Assembly: GCF_000183135.1 (NCBI RefSeq)
Contig: NC_014734.1
Coordinates: forward strand, 1,612,001-1,676,000
Origin: Paludibacter propionicigenes WB4
GTDB lineage: Bacteria; Bacteroidota; Bacteroidia; Bacteroidales; Paludibacteraceae
Length of the DNA: 64,000 bases
Direction: 5' to 3'
Numbering within the stretch: position 1 is the first letter of the stretch; every line of letters starts with the position of its first letter. Position numbers and translations under genes: made by a program. Below, piece by piece: positions 26,935 through 37,478 of the stretch. The notes under the pieces were generated by a model. It saw only the letters and a list, made by a program, of their open reading frames with translations, ran no database searches and was not told the DNA's origin.

Positions 26935-27291
26935 TTAATACTGTTCCTTTGTAAGCTCCTGATTCAAAGAAGCGTGAACCATAGTATGATCCATTCGTTC
27001 TTTTAGTAAGTCAAGAATCTGTGCAATATCTTCATTCGAAGTTTCAGCCACCCAGGGGAAATATTTAGTAAATGCTAATTGCAAAGACTTTGCTTCACTC
27101 CAGTAATACCTGTCAGCTGTTGTGTCGTCGTCTTTGGCATTTTCTCCACGAAGTAATTGCTTTGTTTTGGTCAGAATTCGTTCATTTTGAATTAACCTGT
27201 CCCAACCGCGTGAATTATATTGCCATAAACAGTGTTTGGTAATATACCATTCTAATTGAGCCATTTTTTCTTCGGCAAGATTTTTATTCAT
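26935..27291 (-). CDS. anfG: AnfG, Fe-only nitrogenase delta subunit
   Basis: The small third subunit found only in V- and Fe-nitrogenases, bound to the outside of the D subunit. 118 residues, with LEWYITKHCLWQYNSRGWDR near the N-terminus (family pattern: CLWQ, SR-WDR), then TADRYYWSEAKSL, KYFPWVAE and the end LKERMDHTMVHASLNQELT. Together with the AnfD sequence it excludes a molybdenum enzyme. It begins 18 bases after anfD stops. Confidence 0.95.
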   Translation of the reverse strand: MNKNLAEEKMAQLEWYITKHCLWQYNSRGWDRLIQNERILTKTKQLLRGENAKDDDTTADRYYWSEAKSLQLAFTKYFPWVAETSNEDIAQILDLLKERMDHTMVHASLNQELTKEQY

Positions 27292-27309
27292 ACTCTGTTT
27301 TTTTACTAT

Positions 27310-28950
<1,641 letters not shown>

Positions 28951-28957
28951 TTACTGA

Positions 28958-29329
28958 CTACAAAGCGGTATCTCCACTTTCTTTTGTTCTGATTCTCATC
29001 GCATTGTCGGTTGGGCAAACAAAAATTTTTCCATCACCTATAAATCCTGTTTTGTTTACTTTCACCAGAGCATCAACAATGAGATTAACCTCTTCGTCTT
29101 TTGCAACAATCACGAGCATTCGTTTAGGTACGAATTTCATTCCTGTTATGTTTCCTTTAACTATTGCATCTTTGCTGATATCTATGCCTGCAAGTACCGG
29201 ATTTAATCCTCTTTGATTTCCTCGTCCCAATACAGGAATTGCTGTTACAGAAGATACATTGAGTTCATCCAGAATTTTCTTGGTAGCATTCATTTTGCTG
29301 GAGCGTATGAAGGCAATTATTTCTTTCAT
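28958..29329 (-). CDS. nifI2: NifI2, PII-like nitrogenase regulator
   Basis: A 123-residue GlnB-family protein of the NifI2 type. KEIIAFIRSSKMNATKKIL forms the first strand and helix, VLGRGNQRGLNP the base of an enlarged T-loop, KGNITGMKFVPKRMLVIVA a typical NifI2 insert and GFIGDGKIFVCPTDNAMRIR the C-terminal ferredoxin-like half. With NifI1 it binds the dinitrogenase and blocks it when nitrogen is sufficient; 2-oxoglutarate releases it (known from methanogens). 25 bases separate it from anfD. Confidence 0.95.
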   Translation of the reverse strand: MKEIIAFIRSSKMNATKKILDELNVSSVTAIPVLGRGNQRGLNPVLAGIDISKDAIVKGNITGMKFVPKRMLVIVAKDEEVNLIVDALVKVNKTGFIGDGKIFVCPTDNAMRIRTKESGDTAL

Positions 29330-29341
29330 ATCGTTTCGATT

Positions 29342-29659
29342 TTAGAGTTCTTTCGATCCGGTTCTCACTGTCAGACTACTATCTACAGGAGAGATGAAAA
29401 TTTTTCCATCACCCTCGCTTCCTGTGTAGGCTTTATATTGAATAACTTTCAGCACTTCGTCTACCGATTTATCTTCAGCCACGATGATAATAAGCATCTT
29501 TGGTAATTCGTCGTAGTGAGTGTTTCCAACCGTTAATCCTTTTTGTTTACCTCTACCGAAAACAGGCATCTTTGTAAGTGAATAAAAACCTGCTTCTGCT
29601 AAACCTTCCGTCACGTTGTCCGCCATTTCCGGGCGAACAATTGCTCTAATCATTTTCAT
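29342..29659 (-). CDS. nifI1: NifI1, PII-like nitrogenase regulator
   Basis: A 105-residue GlnB-family protein of the NifI1 type: MKMIRAIVRPEMADNVTEGL, the T-loop region MPVFGRGKQKGLTVGNTHYD, and YTGSEGDGKIFISPVDSSL, then VRTG. It partners NifI2, encoded 12 bases downstream. The pair between the reductase and dinitrogenase genes is the arrangement of archaea and anaerobic bacteria, and differs from the DraT/DraG control of proteobacterial Fe nitrogenases. Confidence 0.96.
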   Translation of the reverse strand: MKMIRAIVRPEMADNVTEGLAEAGFYSLTKMPVFGRGKQKGLTVGNTHYDELPKMLIIIVAEDKSVDEVLKVIQYKAYTGSEGDGKIFISPVDSSLTVRTGSKEL

Positions 29660-29704
29660 ATTGTTATGTTTTTATGAATTTAAAACAAGATTGATTTATT
29701 GAAA

Positions 29705-30541
<837 letters not shown>

Positions 30542-30589
30542 TTAAATGAATAACTAATGTTTCCGTTTTCTGTAACTTGACAGCCCTTT

Positions 30590-30605
30590 TTCATTAATCA
30601 TGCCA
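30590..30605 (-). promoter_or_regulatory. Candidate sigma-54 promoter for anfH operon
   Basis: The minus strand reads TGGCATG-ATTA-ATGAA. The GG at -24 and its 10-base distance to the -12 position fit; the -12 is GA rather than GC, as in the box at 22284. No Bacteroidota-type -7 box (TAnnTTTG) was found on this strand between here and the tRNA gene. Confidence 0.4.
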
Positions 30606-30615
30606 TTAACACAAT

Positions 30616-30641
30616 GAAAGCTATAAAGCGATATTGCTTTC
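30616..30641. promoter_or_regulatory. Inverted repeat GAAAGC-N14-GCTTTC next to anfH promoter
   Basis: Six-base inverted arms enclose TATAAAGCGATATT, starting 11 bases upstream of the candidate -24 element. It could be an operator or curved DNA site for the activator complex; no known consensus was matched. Confidence 0.25.
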
Positions 30642-30781
30642 ATAATGTAATTAATTGAAGATTAAATCACTATGACAACTATAATTCAATGAAAAAATAT
30701 GGAAATATGATATTTTAAGTAGGCATTGATTCCATGTCGTTATCTTTTAATGAACATAACGGTACAGGTTTTTCGTTCACA

Positions 30782-30797
30782 TGTTCATTCTTGTACA
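30782..30797. promoter_or_regulatory. Candidate AnfA/NifA upstream activator site
   Basis: TGTTCATTCTTGTACA is an exact TGT-N10-ACA match, about 180 bases upstream of the candidate -24 box and 250 bases upstream of the anfH start, within reach of a looping enhancer-binding protein. Confidence 0.4.
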
Positions 30798-30847
30798 GTT
30801 TGGAGAGAGGAAATACAATAAATCAAAACCTATTGCTAAGAGGGATG

Positions 30848-30884
30848 AAAAAAAGCAGCTTACACAAATGTGCAAACTGCTTTG
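30848..30884 (-). terminator. Terminator downstream of tRNA-Pro
   Basis: On the minus strand AAGCAGTTTGCACA pairs imperfectly with TGTAAGCTGCTT around a short loop and is followed by TTTTTTTC. It isolates the tRNA transcript from the anf promoter region. Confidence 0.65.
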
Positions 30885-30895
30885 ATACAATTTAG

Positions 30896-30971
30896 TCGGG
30901 ATGACAAGATTCGAACTTGCGACCACTCGCCCCCCAGACGAGTACTCTAAACCGGGCTGAGCTACATCCCG
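30896..30971 (-). tRNA. tRNA-Pro(GGG)
   Basis: A 76-base cloverleaf on the minus strand: acceptor arms CGGGATG and CATCCCG with discriminator A, D-arm region TAGCTCAGCCCGGTTTAGAG, anticodon stem CTCGT/GCGAG with loop CTGGGGG (anticodon GGG), and T arm GCAAG-TTCGAAT-CTTGT. CCA is not encoded. Confidence 0.95.
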
Positions 30972-31071
30972 CTCATTTTTTGGAGGTGCAAAAGTAACTA
31001 AAAAAATCTTTTTTCGAAAGTATTCGTTTCGTTTTTTTATCCTCGAAAGCAGAACAATGAAAAAAACGAGC

Positions 31072-32499
31072 TTACATCAACGGACTAAAAAGCCGTGCAA
31101 ATGATTCTTTCAGTTTTTGGCGTCTCCGTCGATTTGTCCACGCATCGAGTGTGAGCTCTTCACAGTTTTCTATATCTTTCAGAAACAGATCTCTCAGTTT
31201 AATGGCAGTAACCGGATCATAAATAAATGCATTCGCTTCAAAATTCTGAGCAAAACTCCGCTCATCCATATTGGTCGAACCCACAATGGAAATAAAATCA
31301 TCAATCACCATGGCTTTGCTGTGCAAAAATCCATTTTTATAACGATACACTTTAACACCGGCTTCGAGAGCCTTTCCAAGATAGCTGCTCGTACTGGCAT
31401 CCGAGAATCCGGAATCAGATTTAACCGGAATCATCAGGCGAACATCAATCCCTGTCAGAGCGGCGATTTGCATACAACTGGCTATAATATCTGTAGGCAT
31501 AAAATAAGGTGAGTGAATGTAAATGTACTTGGTAGCCGACGAAAAAGCCGAAGCAATTCCCTGGAGGATAGCCGACCAATCGGAATCCGGACCACTGTTT
31601 ACTATTTGAACGAGGTTTGCATCAAACTCTTTTGGTTGAGGAAAATACTGAGAACCTTCCACCAATTTCTGATCTACAAAATACCAGTCGACCATAAATA
31701 ACAACTGTAGTCCGTGCACTGCCGATCCCTCCAATCGTATAAACGTATCGCGCCAGTTGCCCAACTTATTTCCGTAAATATACCTGTCGGCGATGTTCAG
31801 GCCTCCTGTAAAACCAATTTCACCATCCACAACGATAAGTTTTCTGTGATTCCGATAATTGATCTTATTTATACGCGAAATCTGCCAACGGAAAGGCAAA
31901 AACGGGCGTACATAAACTCCCGCCTTACGCAATGATTTCAGGTATTCTTTTGTTAGTTTGAAGCTTCCCCAATAGTCATATATCATCCTCACACGAACTC
32001 CTTCATTTGCTTTCTGAATAAGCAGTTCGCGCATCTGATTCGAAATTCTGTCATCATCAAAGATAAAGAACTCTATGTGAACATGATCTTTTGCATTTCG
32101 AATAGCTTCAAAAATAGAAGCAAAAGTACTTTCACCATCCGCAAACACATCGATTTTATTAAAAGCATAACCGGCTGCTTCACTGTTTCTATACAGCAGT
32201 TTTATTATGTTCAGATGATTTTCATCCAGCAAAGTTCTGTCAAGCTTAGTGATATCGAAAGAAGCAACAGGTCTATCGGTAACCCGCCGAATACTTTTTT
32301 GCGAGATAATTTTTGATTTTCGATAATCCTGCCCCAGTAACAAATAAAAGAACATACCTATAACCGGCAAAAACAATAATATAAACATCCAGGATAAGGA
32401 CTTGGCTGGGTCACGATTTTCCAGTAGCAATACTGTAATAGTACCAATTATAGTGTACAGATACAGCACTATAATAATTACGGTCAATAGGTGAGTCAT
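31072..32499 (-). CDS. cls: Cardiolipin synthase (PLD family)
   Basis: Joins phosphatidyl groups to make cardiolipin at the inner membrane. 475 residues: two N-terminal membrane helices (residues about 5-25 and 33-52), then two phospholipase-D catalytic motifs, NHRKLIVVDGEIGFTGG and LHSKAMVIDDFISIVGSTN, each of the HxKx4D type. The first half carries FFIFDDDRISNQMRELL. Length and architecture match bacterial ClsA. It lies 24 bases downstream of the ribD stop codon on the opposite side, with the same orientation. Confidence 0.94.
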   Translation of the reverse strand: MTHLLTVIIIVLYLYTIIGTITVLLLENRDPAKSLSWMFILLFLPVIGMFFYLLLGQDYRKSKIISQKSIRRVTDRPVASFDITKLDRTLLDENHLNIIKLLYRNSEAAGYAFNKIDVFADGESTFASIFEAIRNAKDHVHIEFFIFDDDRISNQMRELLIQKANEGVRVRMIYDYWGSFKLTKEYLKSLRKAGVYVRPFLPFRWQISRINKINYRNHRKLIVVDGEIGFTGGLNIADRYIYGNKLGNWRDTFIRLEGSAVHGLQLLFMVDWYFVDQKLVEGSQYFPQPKEFDANLVQIVNSGPDSDWSAILQGIASAFSSATKYIYIHSPYFMPTDIIASCMQIAALTGIDVRLMIPVKSDSGFSDASTSSYLGKALEAGVKVYRYKNGFLHSKAMVIDDFISIVGSTNMDERSFAQNFEANAFIYDPVTAIKLRDLFLKDIENCEELTLDAWTNRRRRQKLKESFARLFSPLM

Positions 32500-32523
32500 A
32501 TATTAGTTGTAAAAACTGATGAT

Positions 32524-33606
32524 TTATTTCTTATAAAACAGCCAATCGTGCCCTTCTATATTTTGATATGTTACTGGTTGAAGTTGTAAAAACGGAGCAG
32601 CCACACCTTCGTTTATACGTACGGGAGCTATTTCGATATTCGCTTCGTCCCAGCAGCCGGCATCAATAAAACTATTCAGAATGGTAGGCCCGCCCTCCAC
32701 CAAAACCGAATGAATGTTTCTTTTGTACAACTCAGTCAGTATTGTTTCTACAGAGTTCGAATCAAAATTTATCTTCACAAATTCAATCCGGGGTCTGTTC
32801 TCTACATCTTTCTCTGTGAATACTATTGTTTGTAAACTTCCATCCAGCAGGTTAAAGTTATCGGGTATGCGTCGTTGCCGGTCAATAGCAATACGCACAG
32901 GCGATCTCCCAGACCAGTTTCGTACGGTTAGCGACGGATTATCCAACAACACCGTGTTGGCTCCCACCAGAATAGATTGATTCTCGGCTCGCATTTTATG
33001 CGTCAGCTGTCGGGTAATATTGTTCGAAATCTGCAACGGTGGTTCCGACACATCAGTGCGCACTCTGTCCATAAATCCATCGCGGGTTTGCGCCCATTTA
33101 AGCAAGACATACGGACGCCTCTGCTCCTGAAAAATAAAAAAGCGTTTATTCAGCTCCCGACATTCTTCTTCAAGCACGCCTACAATTACTTCTACTCCTG
33201 CATTGCGCAACTTCGCTACTCCTTTGCCCGCCACTTTGGGGTTGGGATCCAGCGTACCAATAACCACACGCGGTATACCACTCGACACAATTAAATCGGC
33301 GCAAGGCGGAGTTTTGCCGTAGTGCGAACAGGGTTCCAGGCTTACGTACAAGGTCGATTGACCGAGCAATTCAACCTCTTTCACCGAGTTGATGGCATTC
33401 GGTTCGGCATGTGCTTCGCCGTAGCGATGGTGATATCCTTCTCCGATAATTTTATCGTTGCACACCAACACAGCCCCCACCATAGGATTAGGTGCCACGT
33501 ATCCCACGCCCAGCTCAGCCAGTTGCAGACAGCGATGCATATAGAGCTCCCGAACCTCCAAAGAGAGAGTACCGGATAATGTAGTATGTATATTTAAGTC
33601 TTCCAT
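32524..33606 (-). CDS. ribD: RibD, riboflavin deaminase/reductase
   Basis: The bifunctional enzyme for the second and third steps of riboflavin synthesis. Residues 1-150 form the zinc deaminase (HAEPNAINSV and SLEPCSHYGKTPPCADLIV with the HAE and PCxxxxxxPPC ligands); the remainder is the NADPH reductase (LLKWAQTRDGFMDR, SILVGANTVLLDNP, VLVEGGPTILNSFI). The ATG at 33606 (MEDLNIHTT) is used; the upstream in-frame TTG lies in the divergent promoter spacer. About 360 residues. Confidence 0.95.
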   Translation of the reverse strand: MEDLNIHTTLSGTLSLEVRELYMHRCLQLAELGVGYVAPNPMVGAVLVCNDKIIGEGYHHRYGEAHAEPNAINSVKEVELLGQSTLYVSLEPCSHYGKTPPCADLIVSSGIPRVVIGTLDPNPKVAGKGVAKLRNAGVEVIVGVLEEECRELNKRFFIFQEQRRPYVLLKWAQTRDGFMDRVRTDVSEPPLQISNNITRQLTHKMRAENQSILVGANTVLLDNPSLTVRNWSGRSPVRIAIDRQRRIPDNFNLLDGSLQTIVFTEKDVENRPRIEFVKINFDSNSVETILTELYKRNIHSVLVEGGPTILNSFIDAGCWDEANIEIAPVRINEGVAAPFLQLQPVTYQNIEGHDWLFYKK

Positions 33607-33654
33607 AAAAAACAAATTATTGAATCCCCCTTTCGGAGGTTAGGTGGCTTTTTG

Positions 33655-33662
33655 TATCTTTG
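33655..33662 (+). promoter_or_regulatory. -7 box TATCTTTG directly before prmC
   Basis: A perfect -7 element ends only 4 bases before the prmC ATG, and no good -33 is at the right distance (TTCG at 33632-33635). If active, the mRNA would be leaderless or start at the ATG. Confidence 0.3.
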
Positions 33663-33666
33663 CACT

Positions 33667-34515
33667 ATGCAAACAGCCATCAATCACATTCTGTCTGAGC
33701 TCAAAGGGCTTTATCCCGATACTGAAATTAAAAGTTTCAGTTATTTGATAATCGAAAAACTCACAGGCTTTTCACGCACAGAAATAATCGTTAACAAAAA
33801 TACACTTTTTTCTGATGAACAACATCATGTGATTGAAACTTTTATCGAAAAATTAAAAAAAAATGTTCCCATCCAATATATTTTGGGCGAAACGGAGTTT
33901 TTCGGACTGACATTTAACGTAAACGAGTCGGTACTTATTCCCCGCCCCGAAACTGAAGAACTGGTGGAATGGATTCGGTCCGAAAATAATCGCAGCGCTG
34001 ATTTGAATATCCTCGACATTGGTACCGGAAGCGGTTGCATTGCCATCAGCCTGAAACACGAATTTCCGAACGCTTCGGTTCATGCTTTCGATATCTCTGA
34101 GCAGGCGCTAAATACTGCCCGTAGCAATGTAGAACGCAATAAATTGGATGTCACTTTCAGCCGGACAAATATATTGAATGCTCCAAAGACGGAACAACGT
34201 TGGGATATTATTGTCAGCAATCCGCCCTACGTCACCGAGCAGGAAAAGAGCTCAATATTGCCAAATGTACTGGAACACGAGCCTCATCTGGCACTGTTTG
34301 TTCCTGATAACGATCCGCTGCTTTTCTACCGCAGTATAGCCCTTTTTGCCAAACACCATTTAAAACCACAGGGGAAACTTTATTTTGAAATAAACCGCTC
34401 ATTCGGTGTGGAAACCGTGGAATTACTGACCGACTTGGGATTTTGCAACGTAGAATTGCGAAAAGATATTTCGGGAAACGATAGAATGGTCAGAGCGGTA
34501 ACCCCTAACCCCTAA
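33667..34515 (+). CDS. prmC: PrmC/HemK, release-factor glutamine methyltransferase
   Basis: Methylates the GGQ glutamine of peptide chain release factors. 282 residues from the ATG at 33667: N-terminal helical domain, then a Rossmann methyltransferase with ILDIGTGSGCIAI (SAM site), VHAFDIS and the catalytic NPPY at residues 185-188. The last three codons before the stop (TPNP) are formed by one arm of a 24-base inverted repeat, so the C-terminus is repeat-derived. Confidence 0.95.
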   Translation: MQTAINHILSELKGLYPDTEIKSFSYLIIEKLTGFSRTEIIVNKNTLFSDEQHHVIETFIEKLKKNVPIQYILGETEFFGLTFNVNESVLIPRPETEELVEWIRSENNRSADLNILDIGTGSGCIAISLKHEFPNASVHAFDISEQALNTARSNVERNKLDVTFSRTNILNAPKTEQRWDIIVSNPPYVTEQEKSSILPNVLEHEPHLALFVPDNDPLLFYRSIALFAKHHLKPQGKLYFEINRSFGVETVELLTDLGFCNVELRKDISGNDRMVRAVTPNP

Positions 34516-34622
34516 AGGGGAACTAGATTAGTGTTGATTTATTAAACCCATTTGAAATGATGAATATTAAAAACAATATATCAGACGAAACTAACTCAGT
34601 TCCCCTTCAGGGGTTAGGGGTT
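34500..34622. repeat. 24-base inverted repeat pair spanning prmC end and DMT start
   Basis: The arm at 34500-34523 and the arm at 34599-34622 are reverse complements at 23 of 24 positions, separated by 75 bases. Each arm itself has a CCCCT/AGGGG palindrome. The left arm encodes the PrmC C-terminus, the right arm residues 15-22 of the permease. Confidence 0.8.
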
Positions 34623-35492
34623 AGTCCTCCTTCAAAGAATGCAGGGAGCATTATTCATTACCTGTTGTTATTGTTTGGCGTATTCTGTATCGCGTGGTCG
34701 GCTATTTTGGTAAAGCTGGCAGACATAAGCGGATTTGGTTCGGCATTCTACCGTATGTTTTTCGGCACTATAGGCATTATCCCCGTGTGGTTCTACTTCA
34801 AAAAGCCCATTACCGACCGCAAAGGAGTGAAAATTGCCATCATCTGCGGGATACTTTTTGCCTGCGACATTGCACTCTGGAATACTTCCATTATGCTTTC
34901 CAAAGCTACGATTTCTACCCTGTTGGCCAATTTGGCACCGGTGTGGGTGGGCATAGGCGCACTGCTTTTTATGAAAGAAAAACCTACACGTATCTTTTGG
35001 GTGGGCACTGCCATATCTCTTGTGGGTGTAACAATCATTATAGGCCTGAATCAGATACTGGAAGCCAATCTGAATGTTGGCAGCATACTGGCTATCATAG
35101 CCAGCATGTTTTACGGAGCCTATTTACTCACCGTCCGCAAAGGCAGAATCAACCTGGATACATTCTCCTTTACCGCCATTTCTACGGTAGCCAGCACGCT
35201 GGTTTTGGGTCTTATTTGCCTCTTCACTTCCACTCCACTCTGGGGCTTTAGCACCAAAACCTGGCTAACGTTGGGCACACTCGGAATCGTACCGCAACTG
35301 CTGGGCTGGCTAGCCATCAATCAGGCATTGGGACATATCCGCCCCACGGTGGCATCGGTTAGCTTACTGAGCCAGACGGTATTTACCGCTATTTTCTCCG
35401 TTTTTATTCTTGGGGAGGTGCTCACCGTTCACGAAATTGGCGGAGCGCTGGTGGTACTCGCCGGAATTTATTTGGTGAATAGGAGAAAATAA
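34557..35492 (+). CDS. EamA/DMT-superfamily permease
   Basis: A 311-residue drug/metabolite transporter with ten predicted membrane segments in two EamA repeats (LLLLFGVFCIAWSAILVKLA to about 170, then SILAIIASMFYGAYLLTVRK to the end). The first 33 residues are hydrophilic and longer than usual; residues 15-22 (VPLQGLGV) come from an inverted-repeat arm that reads through in frame. Substrate not predictable. An ATG at 34560 is an equally good start. Confidence 0.88.
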   Translation: MMNIKNNISDETNSVPLQGLGVSPPSKNAGSIIHYLLLLFGVFCIAWSAILVKLADISGFGSAFYRMFFGTIGIIPVWFYFKKPITDRKGVKIAIICGILFACDIALWNTSIMLSKATISTLLANLAPVWVGIGALLFMKEKPTRIFWVGTAISLVGVTIIIGLNQILEANLNVGSILAIIASMFYGAYLLTVRKGRINLDTFSFTAISTVASTLVLGLICLFTSTPLWGFSTKTWLTLGTLGIVPQLLGWLAINQALGHIRPTVASVSLLSQTVFTAIFSVFILGEVLTVHEIGGALVVLAGIYLVNRRK

Positions 35493-35563
35493 AAAAATAC
35501 TTTTTTTAGCTTATATAATTGACAAATTATTATATTTGTGCCATCAATTTAATACGTTGAATT

Positions 35564-36031
35564 ATGAAAAGAATACTGTTTTTAGTGTTGATTGGTTTAT
35601 TGGCAAGTTCATGCTTTATTCAGGCGCAAGAAAAAGAAATAAATGTCAATCCGATTGATAGCAGCAATTACGTTTTAGATCCGGGGGGTATTGGTGGCGA
35701 CTCGCTAATTATTGATTTTATAGAACAAATGCCACAATTTCCAGGAGGAGAAAAAGAGTTATTCAAATTCATTAATAAAAACCTTAAATATCCAATTACA
35801 GGCCCAGATGTATTCGGGAAAGTAATGTGTAGGTTTATTGTCAACAGTGATGGCTCAGTTTCAAATCCAGAAGTAATTCGCAGTCTTGACCCTGCCTGTG
35901 ACAAAGAAGCTGTAAGAGTTATAAAACTACTCCCAAAATTTATCCCAGGAAAACAAAATGGTGTAAATGTTAGCGTTTGGTATATATTGCCCATTACCTT
36001 TAAACTAAATCCAGATGTCCAGAAAAATTGA
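35564..36031 (+). CDS. TonB C-terminal-domain lipoprotein or exported protein
   Basis: A 155-residue protein with a signal peptide (MKRILFLVLIGLLASSCFIQ). LASSC could be a lipobox, giving a lipoprotein. The rest is essentially one TonB C-terminal domain: MPQFPGGEKELFKFINKNLK, then YPITGP, GKVMCRFIVNSDGSVSNPEV, and AVRVIKLLPKFIPGKQNG. It has no membrane-spanning anchor or proline-rich spacer, so it is unlikely to drive a transporter by itself. A -7 box TATATTTG lies at 35531-35538. Confidence 0.8.
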   Translation: MKRILFLVLIGLLASSCFIQAQEKEINVNPIDSSNYVLDPGGIGGDSLIIDFIEQMPQFPGGEKELFKFINKNLKYPITGPDVFGKVMCRFIVNSDGSVSNPEVIRSLDPACDKEAVRVIKLLPKFIPGKQNGVNVSVWYILPITFKLNPDVQKN

Positions 36032-36221
36032 ATTCCACACATTCCATCTTCTATTCCGTTTGTTTGCCTATCTTGCAGAAGCGCTGCATCCGAACAATGT
36101 TTTAGCTCGTTGACAATAGAAGACCCCATAATAAATGCGCTGGCAATAAAACCGCTTTAGAAAGAAAATAACTACATTTGTAACCTGTACTATTGCCGTC
36201 AGCTTTTTAAATTATAATGTT

Positions 36222-36698
36222 ATGAAAAAAGAATATACGCTGGAGGAGTTGCTACACAAAGCAGCGTCCTATTGTTCCATCTCCGAGCATTGCATATCGG
36301 AAGTAGAGGATAAACTAAACGCCTGGTGCATTGAGTGCGACGACAAAGTCAAAATCATCAATCGACTGATCGATGAGGATTTTATCAACGAAAAACGTTA
36401 TTGTGCGTACTTCGTGAAAGATAAGTTCCGTTTCAACAAATGGGGAAAAGTCAAAATATCGTATGCGCTAAAACAAAAAGGACTAAGCGACGAGCTGATA
36501 AACAGTGCCCTGCAAACCATTGACGAGGGCGAATACGATGAAATGCTGGCAGCCTTGCTCAAAACCAAACTTACAGGACTGAAATACGAATTCGAATACG
36601 AAAAGCAGGGTAAACTCTTTCGCTTTGCCCAAAGTCGCGGTTTCGAGAGCAATGTAATTAATCGCGTCATGCGAAACATACCCCAAATCTCCAAATAA
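36222..36698 (+). CDS. recX: RecX-family RecA regulator
   Basis: A 158-residue all-helical protein of the RecX type, which modulates RecA filaments. Recognised by LHKAASYCSISEHCISEVED, IINRLIDEDFINEKRYCAYF and FVKDKFRFNKWGKVKISYAL, then LKQKGLSDELI. recA is not adjacent here. The 190-base region before it contains no gene; a -7 box TACATTTG is at 36173-36180. Confidence 0.88.
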   Translation: MKKEYTLEELLHKAASYCSISEHCISEVEDKLNAWCIECDDKVKIINRLIDEDFINEKRYCAYFVKDKFRFNKWGKVKISYALKQKGLSDELINSALQTIDEGEYDEMLAALLKTKLTGLKYEFEYEKQGKLFRFAQSRGFESNVINRVMRNIPQISK

Positions 36699-36783
36699 TT
36701 GGCAGTTACAAGTAAATAGTTACGAGTTACAAGGAAGCCTTTATACATTTTGCTTCCGGAAAAAAGATCATTAAAAAGAACTA

Positions 36784-37476
36784 ATGAAAAGAACTAATCA
36801 GCATTCTTCAGGAAGTGGGAGTCACAACCTGTCAAGATATTCAGTCAAAGAAGAAAGAGCCAACACATACACGCACGCTGCAGGAATTATTTTTTCTGTC
36901 ATTGCAGGCTTCTTTTTAATGCAGAAAGCCACAGCATCGGGCAATACATGGGCTATTGTGAGCGACATTGTGTTTGTCATTTCGATGATAACCATGTATT
37001 CGTCCTCCACTTTTTATCATGCCGAAAAAAGCGAACAGAATAAAATTCGTCGCCGTAAATTCGACCACGCAGCCATTTATGTTCAGATAGCCGGGAGTTA
37101 CACACCGTTCACGTTAGTGGTTCTGAGAGAAAACGGTGCCTGGGGCTGGTCGTTGTTTGGTGTTATCTGGACAGCCGCAGTATTGGGTGTTATTCTGAGT
37201 TTTATAAACTTAAAAAAAGGCAGCAAGCTCGAAACCATTTGCTACGTAGCTATGGGCTGGGTGGTGGTCGTTGCGTTCAAACCATTAATCGACTCACTTA
37301 CTGCAACAGATTCAATGAATGTTTTTTGGTGGTTAGTTGGCGGAGGGATATTCTATACCGTAGGTGCTGTGCTCTATCAGTTTAAAAATATACCGTATAT
37401 GCACGCCATTTGGCATCTGTTTGTACTCGGCGGAAGCATTTGTCACTTTATCGGGATATACAACATTAAGATATAG
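36784..37476 (+). CDS. Hemolysin III / PAQR-family membrane protein
   Basis: A 230-residue seven-helix protein. The conserved residues of the CREST/PAQR fold are present: ERANTYTHAAGIIFSVIAG near the first helix, SSTFYHAEKSEQNKIRRRKF after helix 2, FDHAAIYVQIAGSYTPF and the C-terminal HAIWHLFVLGGSICHFIGIY. The His/Asp set suggests a zinc-dependent hydrolase-like site; haemolysis is not implied. Confidence 0.9.
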   Translation: MKRTNQHSSGSGSHNLSRYSVKEERANTYTHAAGIIFSVIAGFFLMQKATASGNTWAIVSDIVFVISMITMYSSSTFYHAEKSEQNKIRRRKFDHAAIYVQIAGSYTPFTLVVLRENGAWGWSLFGVIWTAAVLGVILSFINLKKGSKLETICYVAMGWVVVVAFKPLIDSLTATDSMNVFWWLVGGGIFYTVGAVLYQFKNIPYMHAIWHLFVLGGSICHFIGIYNIKI

Positions 37477-37478
37477 CA

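Noticed and set aside
30896-30971. tRNA-Pro as the attachment site of a mobile nitrogenase island
   Set aside because: Its 3' end faces the cluster, but no integrase and no duplicated tRNA end was seen on the far side (18902-19286).
34557-34655. Later start codon for the DMT permease that avoids the repeat-coded residues
   Set aside because: There is no further ATG before the first membrane helix, so the repeat-coded segment is probably translated.
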